DNA from: Seonamhaeicola sp. ML3
Lineage (GTDB): Bacteria > Bacteroidota > Bacteroidia > Flavobacteriales > Flavobacteriaceae
DNA length: 64,000 bases
Assembly (NCBI RefSeq): GCF_023273855.1
Contig: NZ_CP096884.1
Span: forward strand, 186,001 to 250,000
Direction: 5' to 3'
The notes beneath the pieces were generated by a model that had not been told where the DNA came from, searched no databases, and saw nothing but the letters and a program-made list of their open reading frames with translations. Shown here piece after piece: positions 8,438-18,184 of the stretch (positions are counted from its first letter, which is position 1; each line of letters begins with the position of its first letter). The position numbers were made by a program, and so were the translations under genes.

Positions 8438-9718
8438 TTAATTTTTACTCCTTCTAAAATAACTTTTAATCAAATAACTAACAATTACTAAAATAATAAG
8501 ATTTCTAATAAAATGTGCTATAACTACACCTTCTGTACCATAAACACCCACAAATTTTATAGATAAAAAATAGAATAGCGACAAAGAAATCAATTCTGTA
8601 AACACAAAGCTTTTAACCATTTTTTTTGCTAAAAACTGATGCGCCATAACCAGTGAGGCCAACCTAATAAAATCACCTAACAATTGCCATTTAAACAATT
8701 GAGGCAATCCATGAAAATTGGGATAAACCACAGCTACAATTTGTGCTCTAAATAAATATACCAAAAGCATTCCCACTCCAAAAAGTGGCAAAATTGTTTT
8801 GTATATCGATACTACCTCTTTGAAAAAAAATTTTTCTTCACCTATCCTAGCAAATTTAGGAATCACATATAAAGTGAACAGACCAGAGGAAAATACCATG
8901 TAATTTTTTGAAATGAAATTCATTGCGGTCCAATAACCAGCTTCGTTTATATTGATTTTATTGGTAATTATAGTCCTAATATCTAGCTCAATATAATTCA
9001 AGAGTCCAGTAGAGACAAAAGACATTAAAGTGAAAGCCAAAAGTTCTTTAGCCATAGGCACTTTAAACTTTATATGCTTGCGTTCTAAAAATTTTTTTAA
9101 AGTACTTCCAAAAACTAGTATTATTATAAAAAATTGAATTATTGGAGTTAGTATAATTGAATAAAAAACACCTTTTAACCCATAAAAATTAAGCAAGACT
9201 AGAAGACTTAATGCAGATATAATGTATGAGATTAAGTCAATTTTAGCGAACTTTTTATATTCGGACAAACCATTTATTATAGCTTGAAAGATTCTATTGA
9301 CGCCAATTACAGGTGGTAACAAAGCCAATATTTTTATCACCAAGGTATATTTCGAAGAAGCGAATAATAAGATTGAAATATTTGATGCTAAGAAGAAAAT
9401 TATTATGGATGTTAGAATGGAGCCAATAAAAACAAATACAAAAGTTGTAGTAAAAAGCTTTTGTAATTTATCATGCTCTTCTCGCCATTGTGCCACATAT
9501 TTTACAACGCCATTAAATATACCCATCGAAGAGGTACTGGTAGTAATTTGAACTAGGTTTCTTAACTGCCCTATCTTGGCTATACCTATTTCACCAACAC
9601 TAACAGCAAGTATTCTTTGAACAACAAGTGATATTACCAGCCTGATACAGATTACCACAGCGTTTAAAGATGTAATCTTTAAAAGTAAATTTTGTTTAAA
9701 CCTTTCTTTAAAATCCAC
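8438..9718 (-). CDS. O-antigen/polysaccharide flippase (Wzx family), copy B
   Basis: A 426-residue integral membrane protein with about 12 predicted transmembrane helices, in the MOP exporter superfamily (Wzx/WzxE-like). It moves undecaprenyl-linked repeat units across the inner membrane. It clearly resembles the second flippase at 11822: both start with a helix containing LLKITSLNAVV or LVKIASLQIAS, share AxVIGxE/GEIGIAKIGQLRNLV-type segments, and have LFKWQLLGDFIRL versus LFLWQLLGDFIKV near the C-terminus. The aminotransferase gene ends 8 bases upstream. Confidence 0.85.
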   Translation of the reverse strand: MDFKERFKQNLLLKITSLNAVVICIRLVISLVVQRILAVSVGEIGIAKIGQLRNLVQITTSTSSMGIFNGVVKYVAQWREEHDKLQKLFTTTFVFVFIGSILTSIIIFFLASNISILLFASSKYTLVIKILALLPPVIGVNRIFQAIINGLSEYKKFAKIDLISYIISALSLLVLLNFYGLKGVFYSIILTPIIQFFIIILVFGSTLKKFLERKHIKFKVPMAKELLAFTLMSFVSTGLLNYIELDIRTIITNKININEAGYWTAMNFISKNYMVFSSGLFTLYVIPKFARIGEEKFFFKEVVSIYKTILPLFGVGMLLVYLFRAQIVAVVYPNFHGLPQLFKWQLLGDFIRLASLVMAHQFLAKKMVKSFVFTELISLSLFYFLSIKFVGVYGTEGVVIAHFIRNLIILVIVSYLIKSYFRRSKN

Positions 9719-9725
9719 TTAGTTA

Positions 9726-10829
9726 TTATGAGAACCTATTTATTAAACTAATAATTTTTTCAACATCTTCGGAAGATAATACAGGATTAATAGGTATACT
9801 AAGAACTTCTTTGTGAATTACTTCCGTAATTGGGAAACTTAAATTTCCCAACTCCTCAAAAGCGTTTTGTTTGTGAATTGGTATTGGATAATGAATTGTT
9901 GTTTCCACAACATTTTTTAGAAGATATTCTTTAAGCATATCTCTTTTTTTACTCCTTATAATAAATTGATGATAAACATGTTGCTTATTAATATCACCCT
10001 CTGGCAATACTATACTTTTATTATTGATGCCTTTTAAGTATGTTTTTGCTATTTGTAGTCTCTTATCATTATCTCTGTCTAGCCATTTTAGTTTAACCCG
10101 TAAAAAAGCGGCCTGTATTTCATCTAATCGACAATTAAAGCCTTTGTAATCATTTTTGTAAGTTGAAGCTCTTCCATAATTACGAAGTTTAATAGCGATA
10201 TCTGCTAATTCTTTATTGTTGGTAGTTATAGCTCCTGCTTCGCCTAGAGCTCCTAAATTCTTTGTAGGATAAAAACTAAAAGCAGCCGCATCTGATACAT
10301 TCCCTGCTTTTAACCCATCTTGATTAACAGCTCCATGGGCTTGGGCTGCATCCTCAATAAGCAATAACCCATTATCTTTAGCAATCTTCTTCAAAGCCTC
10401 AACCTCATATAGTCTTCCATATAAGTGCACACCCAAAATGGCTTTTGTCTTTGCGGTTATGGCTTTCTCTATTTCGTTGGGGTTAATATTAAAAGTCTTT
10501 GGATCTGGTTCAACTAAAATAGGTTTCAACCCTTTATGACTAACGGCCAAAACTGTAGCTATGTAGGTATTGGCAGGGACTATTATTTCATCTCCATCAG
10601 ATAGTAAACCCAACAGTTTATAACTTTCTAAAATTAAATGAAGTGCATCTAAACCGGAACTAACCCCAATACAATATTTAGTTCCACAATAATTGGCATA
10701 TTCTTCTTCAAAGGCGCTCACTTCATTTCCCAACACATAATAGCCCGAATTGAGAAAGTCCTGAAACTTTAATTGTAATTCTGTTTCAAAACGACTATTT
10801 AGTTTATGTAAATCTAAAAACTTTATCAT
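9726..10829 (-). CDS. fdtB: Sugar 3-aminotransferase, DegT/DnrJ/EryC1 family (FdtB-like)
   Basis: A 367-residue PLP enzyme of the DegT/DnrJ/EryC1/StrS family. FLDLHKLNSRFETEL at the N-terminus, the substrate loop SSGLDALHLIL, and FSFYPTKNLGALGEAGAI with the PLP-binding lysine (residue about 187) are present. It would aminate the 3-keto-6-deoxyhexose made by the FdtA-like protein at 5389. It overlaps the upstream GNAT/FemAB gene by 4 bases. The family also includes 4-aminotransferases, so the 3-amino assignment relies on the FdtA partner. Confidence 0.82.
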   Translation of the reverse strand: MIKFLDLHKLNSRFETELQLKFQDFLNSGYYVLGNEVSAFEEEYANYCGTKYCIGVSSGLDALHLILESYKLLGLLSDGDEIIVPANTYIATVLAVSHKGLKPILVEPDPKTFNINPNEIEKAITAKTKAILGVHLYGRLYEVEALKKIAKDNGLLLIEDAAQAHGAVNQDGLKAGNVSDAAAFSFYPTKNLGALGEAGAITTNNKELADIAIKLRNYGRASTYKNDYKGFNCRLDEIQAAFLRVKLKWLDRDNDKRLQIAKTYLKGINNKSIVLPEGDINKQHVYHQFIIRSKKRDMLKEYLLKNVVETTIHYPIPIHKQNAFEELGNLSFPITEVIHKEVLSIPINPVLSSEDVEKIISLINRFS

Positions 10830-11812
10830 ACAAGCACGTTACCTAATAACGCATAATTTTCAACTTCAATTTTATAAAAATTTTGAACAATCGTTCTAGC
10901 TCCTAAACCTTCCTTCCAATATTGTAGACCTTTGTTTATTTGCATTCCATCACTCAGGTTAGAAGAGCCTAAATCGAAAAACACATTATCCTTAAACCTA
11001 TCTAACAGATTAACAAATAAATAATCGATACTTCCTAATGTATTGTTTTTTGAATTACCAGAAATATATTGGGCCTTAACTGTGTTATCTGTAATGAACA
11101 ATGTAGTTCCTGCAACTATATCACCTTCATGAAAAACGTTAAATTGTTTAATGTTTTCAGGAAACATATCTTTTAACATTCTTATTTCATCTAGAGTATG
11201 TACAGGCTTTACAGAATGCTTATTTAGTAGATTAGGAATTAAAATAGACTCCCAAAAAAGACGTAAACTGTCGTCTTCCTTTATCTTCAAGTTACTTTTA
11301 TTCCCTCTCCTGAATCCTTCCATTCTGTTGGCATCAATTTTTAAAGAATGGTTTAGGTTTATTACTGAAAGTGATTCTTGTTTTGTCAATTTAGCTTTCA
11401 ACAAAAACATTAAATAGGTTATCTCGTCATTGGGCGTCTTAGAATAAATACTCGGCAAGGTTTTTAATTCTAAATGAGGTATTTTTTTTTCAAATAAAAA
11501 CCTTAATAAACTTTCGAATATTTCGATAATCTTATTCAGTTTTAATTCATTTTTAAAAACAAGACCGCCATAACTTAAACCCTGGTGAGAATATATAGTA
11601 TCACCTACTATATTAGCTGGTAAAACAGCTAATAATTTTTTGTCCTTAAAAATCATCAAAGAAAAGTCCTGGAAACGATCTTTATGATACTCAATAAAAT
11701 TTCTGTGAAATAAGAATGTGCCGTTTTTAGCTTTCAAAATAAAATCATTCCATTCCTGGAAATACTCCGAAGAATATCTAATAATTTTATAATCCTGCAT
11801 GAATAAAAACAA
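10826..11812 (-). CDS. GNAT/FemAB-like acyltransferase of the polysaccharide cluster
   Basis: A 328-residue protein (324 if ATG 11800 is the start, which I consider more likely: MQDYKIIRYSS). It resembles the FemAB/Acetyltransf_6 group: NGTFLFHRNFIEYHKDRFQDFSL, YGGLVF, and the second half with FNVFHEGDIVAGTTLFIT and YISGNSKNNTLGSIDYLFVNLLD. In polysaccharide clusters these proteins usually transfer an acyl or aminoacyl group to an amino sugar. It overlaps fdtB by 4 bases and lies 9 bases after the upstream flippase, so it probably modifies the same amino sugar. Confidence 0.7.
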   Translation of the reverse strand: MFLFMQDYKIIRYSSEYFQEWNDFILKAKNGTFLFHRNFIEYHKDRFQDFSLMIFKDKKLLAVLPANIVGDTIYSHQGLSYGGLVFKNELKLNKIIEIFESLLRFLFEKKIPHLELKTLPSIYSKTPNDEITYLMFLLKAKLTKQESLSVINLNHSLKIDANRMEGFRRGNKSNLKIKEDDSLRLFWESILIPNLLNKHSVKPVHTLDEIRMLKDMFPENIKQFNVFHEGDIVAGTTLFITDNTVKAQYISGNSKNNTLGSIDYLFVNLLDRFKDNVFFDLGSSNLSDGMQINKGLQYWKEGLGARTIVQNFYKIEVENYALLGNVLV

Positions 11813-11821
11813 ATAGTTAAA

Positions 11822-13120
11822 CTATGCCTTTCTTCCAGAGCTAAAGAGAGACCTTCCAAAAATAGTCAAAATAATAGCGTAATATATTAAATAACTAATA
11901 AAATGAGCGAATACAGCACCTTTTACACCATCAAAATATTCGATAAAATATACACTGCTGAAATATAGAAGAACTATGAGTGTGGCCTCTGTTAAGATAT
12001 AGTGCCAAAACATCTTTTTTGCAATAAACTGATAAGCAATTACCATGGAAAGCACCTTAATAAAATCACCTAATAACTGCCATAAAAACAGTCCTTCTAC
12101 AGGTTCAAACTCTTCTGTAAACACTACCGAAACTACAATATTCCTAAGAAAATAAATCACCGCAAACCCTAAAATTAAAAAAGGAAGTACCGTTTTATAA
12201 AAACCAAAAACTTCTTCTTTAAACGCTTTTGTTGTTTTTATCTCTATAAATCTAGGAAGAATATAAAGTGTCATTAAAGAGGTTACGAACATTAAATAGT
12301 ACTTAGAAATCCTGGTCATAGCTTCCCAAAAACCAGCATCTTTGTATCCTATGTTTTCAATAATATAAGATCGAATGGCTATCGCAACCAGAGGTAAAAT
12401 TACTGCTGAAAATAGAGCCATTATAGAATACTTTCCCATTTTCCTTAGAAAGGGAAAACTAAAGCTGCTTGCTTTCAACAAAGGCACCATACTTTTCCTG
12501 TTTATTATACCTACCAAAGTGATTAAGAATATTAAAGACTCTGCAATGGCTACAGATATTAATGCTCCTTTTAACTCCTCTTGGTATATAAGTAGCAATG
12601 CCACGGAAACACTTAAAATCTGTCCGATGATATTGATAATTATCAATATTTTATACTTAGAAAACCCATTCATTATTGAAAAGGAAAACATGTTTAAAGC
12701 ATAAAAAGGAAGTACTATTGCGAAAACTTTAATCGCTAGTGTATAATTATTATAACTCGGAAATATAATATCTTTAATGAGTTCTGCATTGAAATAACAG
12801 ACTACAGAGACCAAAACTGTTGAAAAAAAACCAGCATAGAAAATTGTGGAAAGTGTTTTTCCAAGTTCTAATATATTGTCTTTGGCTTTTGAAATATGAT
12901 TGACAGCCCCTTTGTAAAACCCCAGAATAGAGATTGATTGAAAAGAGTTTACAAAATTCTGAAAGTTACCAATTAAAGCTAGTCCTTCTGCTCCAATAAA
13001 AACCGCAATAGCTTTTGACGTTAATAAACCAGCTATTATTCTTGTTATTACAGAAGCTATTTGTAACGACGCTATTTTAACTAGAACATGCTTGTTTATA
13101 TAATCAATTAAATTTCTCAA
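11822..13120 (-). CDS. O-antigen/polysaccharide flippase (Wzx family), copy A
   Basis: A 432-residue polytopic membrane protein of the MOP/Wzx family with about 12 helices. It has IGAEGLALIGNFQNFVNSFQSIS after the first helix and FLWQLLGDFIKVLSMVIAYQFIAKKMFWHYILTEA near the end, and is a paralogue of the flippase at 8438. It appears to be the first gene of the minus-strand operon 13120-7863. Having two flippases separated by only two sugar-modification genes is unusual, because one Wzx per glycan is normal. Confidence 0.85.
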   Translation of the reverse strand: MRNLIDYINKHVLVKIASLQIASVITRIIAGLLTSKAIAVFIGAEGLALIGNFQNFVNSFQSISILGFYKGAVNHISKAKDNILELGKTLSTIFYAGFFSTVLVSVVCYFNAELIKDIIFPSYNNYTLAIKVFAIVLPFYALNMFSFSIMNGFSKYKILIIINIIGQILSVSVALLLIYQEELKGALISVAIAESLIFLITLVGIINRKSMVPLLKASSFSFPFLRKMGKYSIMALFSAVILPLVAIAIRSYIIENIGYKDAGFWEAMTRISKYYLMFVTSLMTLYILPRFIEIKTTKAFKEEVFGFYKTVLPFLILGFAVIYFLRNIVVSVVFTEEFEPVEGLFLWQLLGDFIKVLSMVIAYQFIAKKMFWHYILTEATLIVLLYFSSVYFIEYFDGVKGAVFAHFISYLIYYAIILTIFGRSLFSSGRKA

Positions 13121-13167
13121 TTACTGCTGAATTTCTACGCTAACTATCCCTGATTAAACAATGAAAC

Positions 13168-13175
13168 CAAATATA
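13168..13175 (-). promoter_or_regulatory. -7 box for the minus-strand polysaccharide operon
   Basis: CAAATATA reads TATATTTG leftward, an exact TAnnTTTG match 48 bases upstream of the flippase ATG at 13120. No -33 TTG is visible at the expected spacing. Confidence 0.4.
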
Positions 13176-13238
13176 CAAAATCAATATACGTTTAAACTTA
13201 CATAATAGCTTTTATAGATAAAGTGCACCACAATTTCT

Positions 13239-13472
13239 TTATTTGGTTCTTTTCAACAAATAATAGAAATTAATAAACAGTATTGCAGTATTGGTCAAAA
13301 TGATTGGTTTTGACAGTGGGCTGAGCAAAAAACCATAAACAATAAACAGTAAACACCCAATGGCGTTTACCAACCTGAGTGTAACGATAGATTTCATTAG
13401 AAAGGATAACAGTACTGTAGCCATAGCTGCATAGCCAACCCATTCAACTAATGAAATACCAAAAAGTTCCAT
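13239..13472 (-). CDS. Small three-helix membrane protein, YgjV-like
   Basis: A 77-residue hydrophobic protein with three probable transmembrane segments (WVGYAAMATVLLSFLMKS, VNAIGCLLFIVYGFLL, ILTNTAILFINFYYLL). The pattern matches the small YgjV-like/SemiSWEET-like inner-membrane proteins found in Bacteroidota, whose role is unknown. It overlaps the typA stop by one base (TAATG read leftward), so it is translationally coupled to typA. Confidence 0.65.
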   Translation of the reverse strand: MELFGISLVEWVGYAAMATVLLSFLMKSIVTLRLVNAIGCLLFIVYGFLLSPLSKPIILTNTAILFINFYYLLKRTK

Positions 13473-15271
13473 TAAATGGCTTTATTTCTTTTGCGCTCTA
13501 CTTCTTTGAGAAGAATTTTTCTTAATCTTAGGTGATTAGGTGTTACCTCTACGTATTCATCCTTTTGTATGTACTCTAAAGCTTCTTCAAGAGAAAACTT
13601 AATTGCTGGAACAATTTTAGCTTTATCATCTGCTCCTGCAGAACGTACGTTCGATAATTTTTTGGTCTTCGTAACATTAACCGTCATGTCATCACCACGA
13701 GAGTTTTCACCAATTACCTGACCTTCATAAATATCTTCTCCTGGATCGATAAAGAACTTACCGCGCTCTTGAAGTTTATCAATGGAATAAGGAATAGCAG
13801 TACCATTTTCCATAGATACCAAACTACCGTTCTGACGTTCTGGAATACCACCTTTTACCGGTTGAAACTCCTTGAACCTATGCGCCATTATAGCTTCTCC
13901 TGCGGTTGCAGTCAATAACTGATTTCTAAGACCAATAATACCTCTCGATGGCACTATAAACTCACATACCATACGATCTCCTTTGGCTTCCATGCTCAAC
14001 ATTTCACCTTTTCTCATGGTCACCATTTCAATGGCTTTTCCAGAAACTTCTTCTGGTAAGTCAATAGTCATTTCCTCAACCGGCTCGCATTTTACACCAT
14101 CAATCTCTTTGATTATAACTTGCGGCTGACCAATCTGCAACTCATACCCTTCTCTACGCATGGTTTCTATCAACACAGAGAGGTGCAATACACCACGACC
14201 AAACACCATGAATTTATCGGCACTATCGGTATCTTCTACTCGTAACGCTAAGTTCTTTTCTAGCTCTTTAGTTAAACGGTCTTTAATGTGACGCGATGTT
14301 ACATATTTTCCATCTTTTCCGAAGAAAGGCGAATCATTAATAGTGAATAACATACTCATTGTAGGTTCATCTATCGCTATAGTTTTTAACCCTTCTGGGG
14401 CTTCAAAATCAGCTACAGTATCTCCAATCTCGAAACCTTCAAGTCCAACAATAGCACAAATATCTCCAGCTTGAACTTCTTCAACTTTCTTTCTTCCTAA
14501 ACCTTCAAAAACATGAAGTTCCTTAATTCTGGATTTCACAACACTACCATCTCTTTTTACTAAAGAAATATTCTGATTTACCTTCAGCTCTCCTCTAGTT
14601 AAACGTCCAATAGCAATTCTTCCTGTAAAAGAAGAGAAATCTAAGGAAGTTATTAGCATTTGAGTTGTTCCCACTTCAATTTTCGGTTCGGGAATATGCT
14701 CAATTACCATATCTAACAAAGGCTCAATATTTTCGGTTTGCTTTTGCCAATCTTCGCTCATCCAATTGTTTTTGGCCGAACCATAAACCGTTGGGAAATC
14801 TAATTGCCACTCCTCTGCTCCAAGCTCAAACATTAAGTCGAATACTTTTTCATGAACCTCATCTGGCGTACAATTTTCCTTATCGACTTTATTAACTACC
14901 ACACATGGTTTTAGACCTAAATCAATGGCTTTTTGTAACACGAAACGAGTTTGCGGCATCGGTCCTTCAAAAGCATCTACTAATAATAAAACACCATCTG
15001 CCATATTAAGTACACGCTCAACTTCTCCTCCAAAATCGGCGTGACCAGGCGTATCAATAATATTAATTTTAGTCCCTTTATAAGTAACCGAAACGTTTTT
15101 AGAAGTTATCGTAATTCCACGCTCTCTTTCTAAGTCATTATTATCAAGGATTAAATCTCCTGTGTTCTCGTTTTCACGAAATAACTGACAATGATACATG
15201 ATTTTATCAACCAAGGTTGTTTTTCCGTGGTCAACGTGGGCTATAATAGCAATATTTTTAATTGTGTCCAT
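13472..15271 (-). CDS. typA: Ribosome-associated translational GTPase TypA/BipA
   Basis: A full-length 599-residue protein. G1 is AHVDHGKTT (residues about 11-19), G2 RGITI, G3 DTPGHADF, G4 NKVDK. EF-G-like domains II, III and V follow, then the TypA-specific C-terminal part with [23 protein letters not shown]. BipA binds the 70S ribosome and helps 50S assembly and stress or cold adaptation. It has its own promoter (TAACTTTG at 15296-15303 read leftward) and diverges from kdsA. It is followed by a coupled small membrane protein. Confidence 0.97.
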   Translation of the reverse strand: MDTIKNIAIIAHVDHGKTTLVDKIMYHCQLFRENENTGDLILDNNDLERERGITITSKNVSVTYKGTKINIIDTPGHADFGGEVERVLNMADGVLLLVDAFEGPMPQTRFVLQKAIDLGLKPCVVVNKVDKENCTPDEVHEKVFDLMFELGAEEWQLDFPTVYGSAKNNWMSEDWQKQTENIEPLLDMVIEHIPEPKIEVGTTQMLITSLDFSSFTGRIAIGRLTRGELKVNQNISLVKRDGSVVKSRIKELHVFEGLGRKKVEEVQAGDICAIVGLEGFEIGDTVADFEAPEGLKTIAIDEPTMSMLFTINDSPFFGKDGKYVTSRHIKDRLTKELEKNLALRVEDTDSADKFMVFGRGVLHLSVLIETMRREGYELQIGQPQVIIKEIDGVKCEPVEEMTIDLPEEVSGKAIEMVTMRKGEMLSMEAKGDRMVCEFIVPSRGIIGLRNQLLTATAGEAIMAHRFKEFQPVKGGIPERQNGSLVSMENGTAIPYSIDKLQERGKFFIDPGEDIYEGQVIGENSRGDDMTVNVTKTKKLSNVRSAGADDKAKIVPAIKFSLEEALEYIQKDEYVEVTPNHLRLRKILLKEVERKRNKAI

Positions 15272-15295
15272 ACCGAGCTCCTTAATTTAAGCGTG

Positions 15296-15303
15296 CAAAG
15301 TTA
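15296..15303 (-). promoter_or_regulatory. -7 box of typA
   Basis: CAAAGTTA is TAACTTTG on the minus strand, an exact TAnnTTTG match 25 bases upstream of the typA ATG at 15271. On the plus strand of the same 91-base divergent region, TATCTTTA at 15328-15335 is a one-mismatch candidate for kdsA. Confidence 0.55.
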
Positions 15304-15362
15304 CGTTTATTTATGTACATAAAACATTATCTTTACAGCTTTATTTAGTAAATGATAGCTTT

Positions 15363-16181
15363 ATGAATCTTCAAGAAATCCCAAAACTAAAACATACCAA
15401 TTCCAACAACTTTTTCCTGCTATGTGGACCATGTGCCATTGAAGGTGAAGATATGGCACTGAGGATTGCTGAAAAAGTGATTTCGATAACCGATAAATTG
15501 GAAATTCCTTATGTTTTTAAAGGCAGCTTTAAAAAGGCTAACCGAAGTAGAATTGATAGTTTTACAGGAATTGGAGATGAAAAGGCGTTGAAGATTCTAA
15601 AAAAGGTTTCTGATACTTTTGATGTTCCAACAGTTACCGATATTCACGAAGTTTCTGATGCTGAACTTGCAGCACAATATGTTGATGTTTTACAGATTCC
15701 TGCTTTTTTGGTACGTCAAACCGATTTGGTAGTAGCTGCAGCAAAAACAGGTAAAGTTGTAAACTTAAAAAAAGGGCAGTTTATGAGTCCCGAAGCCATG
15801 AAACATGCTGTACAAAAGGTAAAGGATTCTGGTAGTGATAAAGCATGGATAACAGACCGTGGCACCATGTTTGGTTACCAAGATATGATTGTTGATTTTA
15901 GAGGCATCCCAACCATGAGGCAATATGCACCAACCGTTTTAGATGTTACACATTCCTTACAACAACCCAACCAAAGCGCTGGTGTTACCGGTGGCAGACC
16001 AGACATGATTGAAACGATTGCCCGTGCTGGTGTTGTAAACAATGTTGATGGCCTATTTATCGAAACTCATTATGACCCTGCCAATGCCAAAAGCGATGGG
16101 GCGAATATGTTACATTTGGATAATCTGCAAAACCTTTTGAGTAATTTAGTATCCATAAGAAAAACCATTAACAATCTATAA
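15363..16181 (+). CDS. kdsA: 3-deoxy-8-phosphooctulonate synthase (KDO8P synthase)
   Basis: A 272-residue TIM-barrel enzyme. It condenses arabinose 5-phosphate with phosphoenolpyruvate to KDO 8-phosphate for the lipid A core. SFKKANRSRIDSFTG is the diagnostic substrate-binding segment, and DVTHSLQQP, GGRPDMIETIARAG and FIETHYDP are also characteristic. The GPCAIEG motif at residues about 22-28 carries Cys where E. coli KdsA has Asn, which marks the metal-dependent (Aquifex-type) class. It is divergent from typA. DAHP synthase is excluded by the KANRSR motif. Confidence 0.95.
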   Translation: MNLQEIPKLKHTNSNNFFLLCGPCAIEGEDMALRIAEKVISITDKLEIPYVFKGSFKKANRSRIDSFTGIGDEKALKILKKVSDTFDVPTVTDIHEVSDAELAAQYVDVLQIPAFLVRQTDLVVAAAKTGKVVNLKKGQFMSPEAMKHAVQKVKDSGSDKAWITDRGTMFGYQDMIVDFRGIPTMRQYAPTVLDVTHSLQQPNQSAGVTGGRPDMIETIARAGVVNNVDGLFIETHYDPANAKSDGANMLHLDNLQNLLSNLVSIRKTINNL

Positions 16182-16253
16182 AGTTACCAATCTGTAGACT
16201 TTTAGAATTAATAGCCTCTCTCCCTTATAATTTTGAAAATAGTTATTATTTCT

Positions 16254-17096
16254 ATGCCCATAAAGTTTAAAATATTTTTTTTCAGTTTGTTTTTAAGTGT
16301 TTTTTCTTTGGCTCAAGAAAAATCTAAACAGACTACTTTTCCTAATAAAAAAGGCAAATTTTATTTAAGTTGGGGTTGGAATAGAGCCAATTACTCAAAA
16401 AGCGATATTGCATTTTCTGGTCCAGATCATGATTTTGTATTAAAAGATGTCGTTGCTAGTGATGAGCCTGAAGAAAACTTCGGTTTTAAAAGTCATCTTA
16501 ATCCATTTAGAATAACCGTGCCTCAAACAAATTTTAAACTTGGGTATTTTCTTAATGAAACCTACAGCATTTCTATTGGTTTCGACCATATGAAATACGT
16601 TGTTAACAGTCCCCAAACTGTAATAATTAATGGCAGCATTAGCGATAATAGCGCTTACGATGGTACTTATTTAAACCAGCCCATAACCATTGAAGAAGGC
16701 TTTTTGGAATATGAATATACAGACGGCTTAAACTATGTAAATATTGAACTCAATAGGTTTGATAATATGAAGTTTATTAAAACCAATCCTGATAAAATCT
16801 ATTTTAGCTCTGTTATTGGTGTTGGCTCTGGTATTATTTTCCCAAGAACAGATGCTACATTACTCGACCGACCCAACAGTGACAATTACCATGTCTCTGG
16901 ATTCGGGCTATCTACCAACCTAGGACTTAATATTACATTTTTAAAACACTTTTTTGCTCAAGGAGAACTAAAAGGTGGATATATAAATATGTTTAACAGT
17001 AAGACAACAAATCGTAATAGTGACAGAGCCAAGCATCATTTTTTCTTTTTTCAAAGAGTTTTGGTATTTGGAGCAAGATTTAATCTTTTCAACTAA
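16254..17096 (+). CDS. Exported beta-barrel-like protein, unknown function
   Basis: A 280-residue protein with a signal peptide (MPIKFKIFFFSLFLSVFSLAQ). I use ATG 16254; the frame is open further back only to a TTG at 16233. The mature part is rich in aromatic, alternating strands (KFYLSWGWNRANYSKSDI, FKLGYFLNETYSISIGFDHMKY, NITFLKHFFAQGELKGGYINMF) and ends in Phe-Asn after hydrophobic alternation, as in outer-membrane barrels. Bacteroidota have many such unassigned proteins. It follows kdsA by 72 bases in the same direction. Confidence 0.75.
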   Translation: MPIKFKIFFFSLFLSVFSLAQEKSKQTTFPNKKGKFYLSWGWNRANYSKSDIAFSGPDHDFVLKDVVASDEPEENFGFKSHLNPFRITVPQTNFKLGYFLNETYSISIGFDHMKYVVNSPQTVIINGSISDNSAYDGTYLNQPITIEEGFLEYEYTDGLNYVNIELNRFDNMKFIKTNPDKIYFSSVIGVGSGIIFPRTDATLLDRPNSDNYHVSGFGLSTNLGLNITFLKHFFAQGELKGGYINMFNSKTTNRNSDRAKHHFFFFQRVLVFGARFNLFN

Positions 17097-17098
17097 AT

Positions 17099-17476
17099 TT
17101 ATATATGCCAAGGCCGTTTACTTTCCCTAACAATCTTGGCTGCAGCCAACAATAGATGCTCAAAATTTTCTTGGTCTAGATCCTCTAGAGATTTTAGCTG
17201 AAGGGAACGCACTTGTTTTCTATTATTATCATTTTTTAAAATAGGAAAGACTTTTTCCAAAAATACGCCATGAACAAAAGCGACATCTACATAATCCTTT
17301 CCTTTTAAAATATTTAAATACAACATGGGCTTTTTTTCAATATTATAAAATGGAATACGGTAACTGTAGCGTTCTGTAATATCAGGAAGCGTTCTTAAAA
17401 CGATGCTTCTCACATAAAGCATAATGGATTGATAAGGCTCTTTTTGATTGAAGAAGTATTCGTCTACAGGTTTCAA
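17099..17476 (-). CDS. DUF1801 domain protein
   Basis: A 125-residue cytoplasmic protein matching the DUF1801 (YdhG-like) pattern: VDEYFFNQKEPYQSIMLYVRSIVLRTLPDITERYSYRIPFYN, then KKPMLYLNILKGKDYVDVAFVHG. The family is a small alpha/beta fold with no firmly known activity. It lies tail-to-tail with the exported protein (2-base gap) and is divergent from the palindrome-controlled operon at 17573. Confidence 0.75.
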   Translation of the reverse strand: MKPVDEYFFNQKEPYQSIMLYVRSIVLRTLPDITERYSYRIPFYNIEKKPMLYLNILKGKDYVDVAFVHGVFLEKVFPILKNDNNRKQVRSLQLKSLEDLDQENFEHLLLAAAKIVRESKRPWHI

Positions 17477-17546
17477 CTTTAGAATAAAATTTATTGGTAT
17501 TCAAACTTAACAAAAATTTATGATGCTGTTTTCAGAAATATTCATT

Positions 17547-17565
17547 TACTTTGTATTTCAAAGTA
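17547..17565. promoter_or_regulatory. 19-bp palindromic operator, copy 1
   Basis: TACTTTGTATTTCAAAGTA is a perfect 7-5-7 inverted repeat (TACTTTG / CAAAGTA) ending 7 bases before the ATG at 17573. The same sequence, exactly reverse-complemented including the 5-base spacer, occurs at 18767-18785 before the next operon. Its position suggests a repressor site overlapping the transcription start. The winged-helix protein at 18456 is the likely ligand (inference). Confidence 0.7.
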
Positions 17566-17572
17566 CTTTTAT

Positions 17573-18181
17573 ATGGAATCTAAAGATTATCTAAAAGACA
17601 TCAGCGAAATAAAGGATTTAATGAATAAGTCCTCTCGTTTTATTTCCTTAAGTGGTCTGTCTGGAGTTTTGGCTGGCTCTTATGCTTTAATTGGAGCTTT
17701 TATTGCCTATTGGTTGGTTACAACTTATAGCAATGGTGTTTTAATTTTAGATGGGTGGGTTTTTGAGTCATGTCTTCTCACACTTGCCTTAGTTGGTTTT
17801 TTTAGTGTTGCTACTGGTATTTTGTTAACTACTAAAAAAGCTAAAAATAACGGGGCGAAAATTTGGGATAACACCTCTAGACGTTTGGTTTTTAATTTTT
17901 TAATTCCTTTAGTTGTCGGTGGACTGTATATCCTTATAATTTTAAGTCAGGGTAAATATGGACAATCTGGTGGTCTTATGCTTATTTTTTATGGATTAGC
18001 GTTAGTTAACGCTTCAAAATATAGTATTGGAGACATAAGGTATTTGGGTTATATTCAAATTACATTGGGATTAATTGGAGCTTGGGAACCTGGTTACGGG
18101 TTCTGGTTATGGGTAATTGGCTTTGGTATTATGCACATTATCTACGGTACTTGGATGCATTTTAAATATGATAGAAAATAA
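17573..18181 (+). CDS. Multi-pass membrane protein of a winged-helix-regulator operon
   Basis: A 202-residue protein with a soluble N-terminus of about 25 residues (SKDYLKDISEIKDLMNKSSRF), then about six hydrophobic helices, for example GVLAGSYALIGAFIAYWLV and LIPLVVGGLYILIILSQ. In Bacteroidota such proteins commonly precede a small winged-helix regulator, as here (18456). No enzymatic motif is visible. A role in sensing or relaying a membrane signal to the regulator is possible but unproven. Expression is probably controlled by the palindrome at 17547. Confidence 0.72.
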   Translation: MESKDYLKDISEIKDLMNKSSRFISLSGLSGVLAGSYALIGAFIAYWLVTTYSNGVLILDGWVFESCLLTLALVGFFSVATGILLTTKKAKNNGAKIWDNTSRRLVFNFLIPLVVGGLYILIILSQGKYGQSGGLMLIFYGLALVNASKYSIGDIRYLGYIQITLGLIGAWEPGYGFWLWVIGFGIMHIIYGTWMHFKYDRK

Positions 18182-18184
18182 TTC

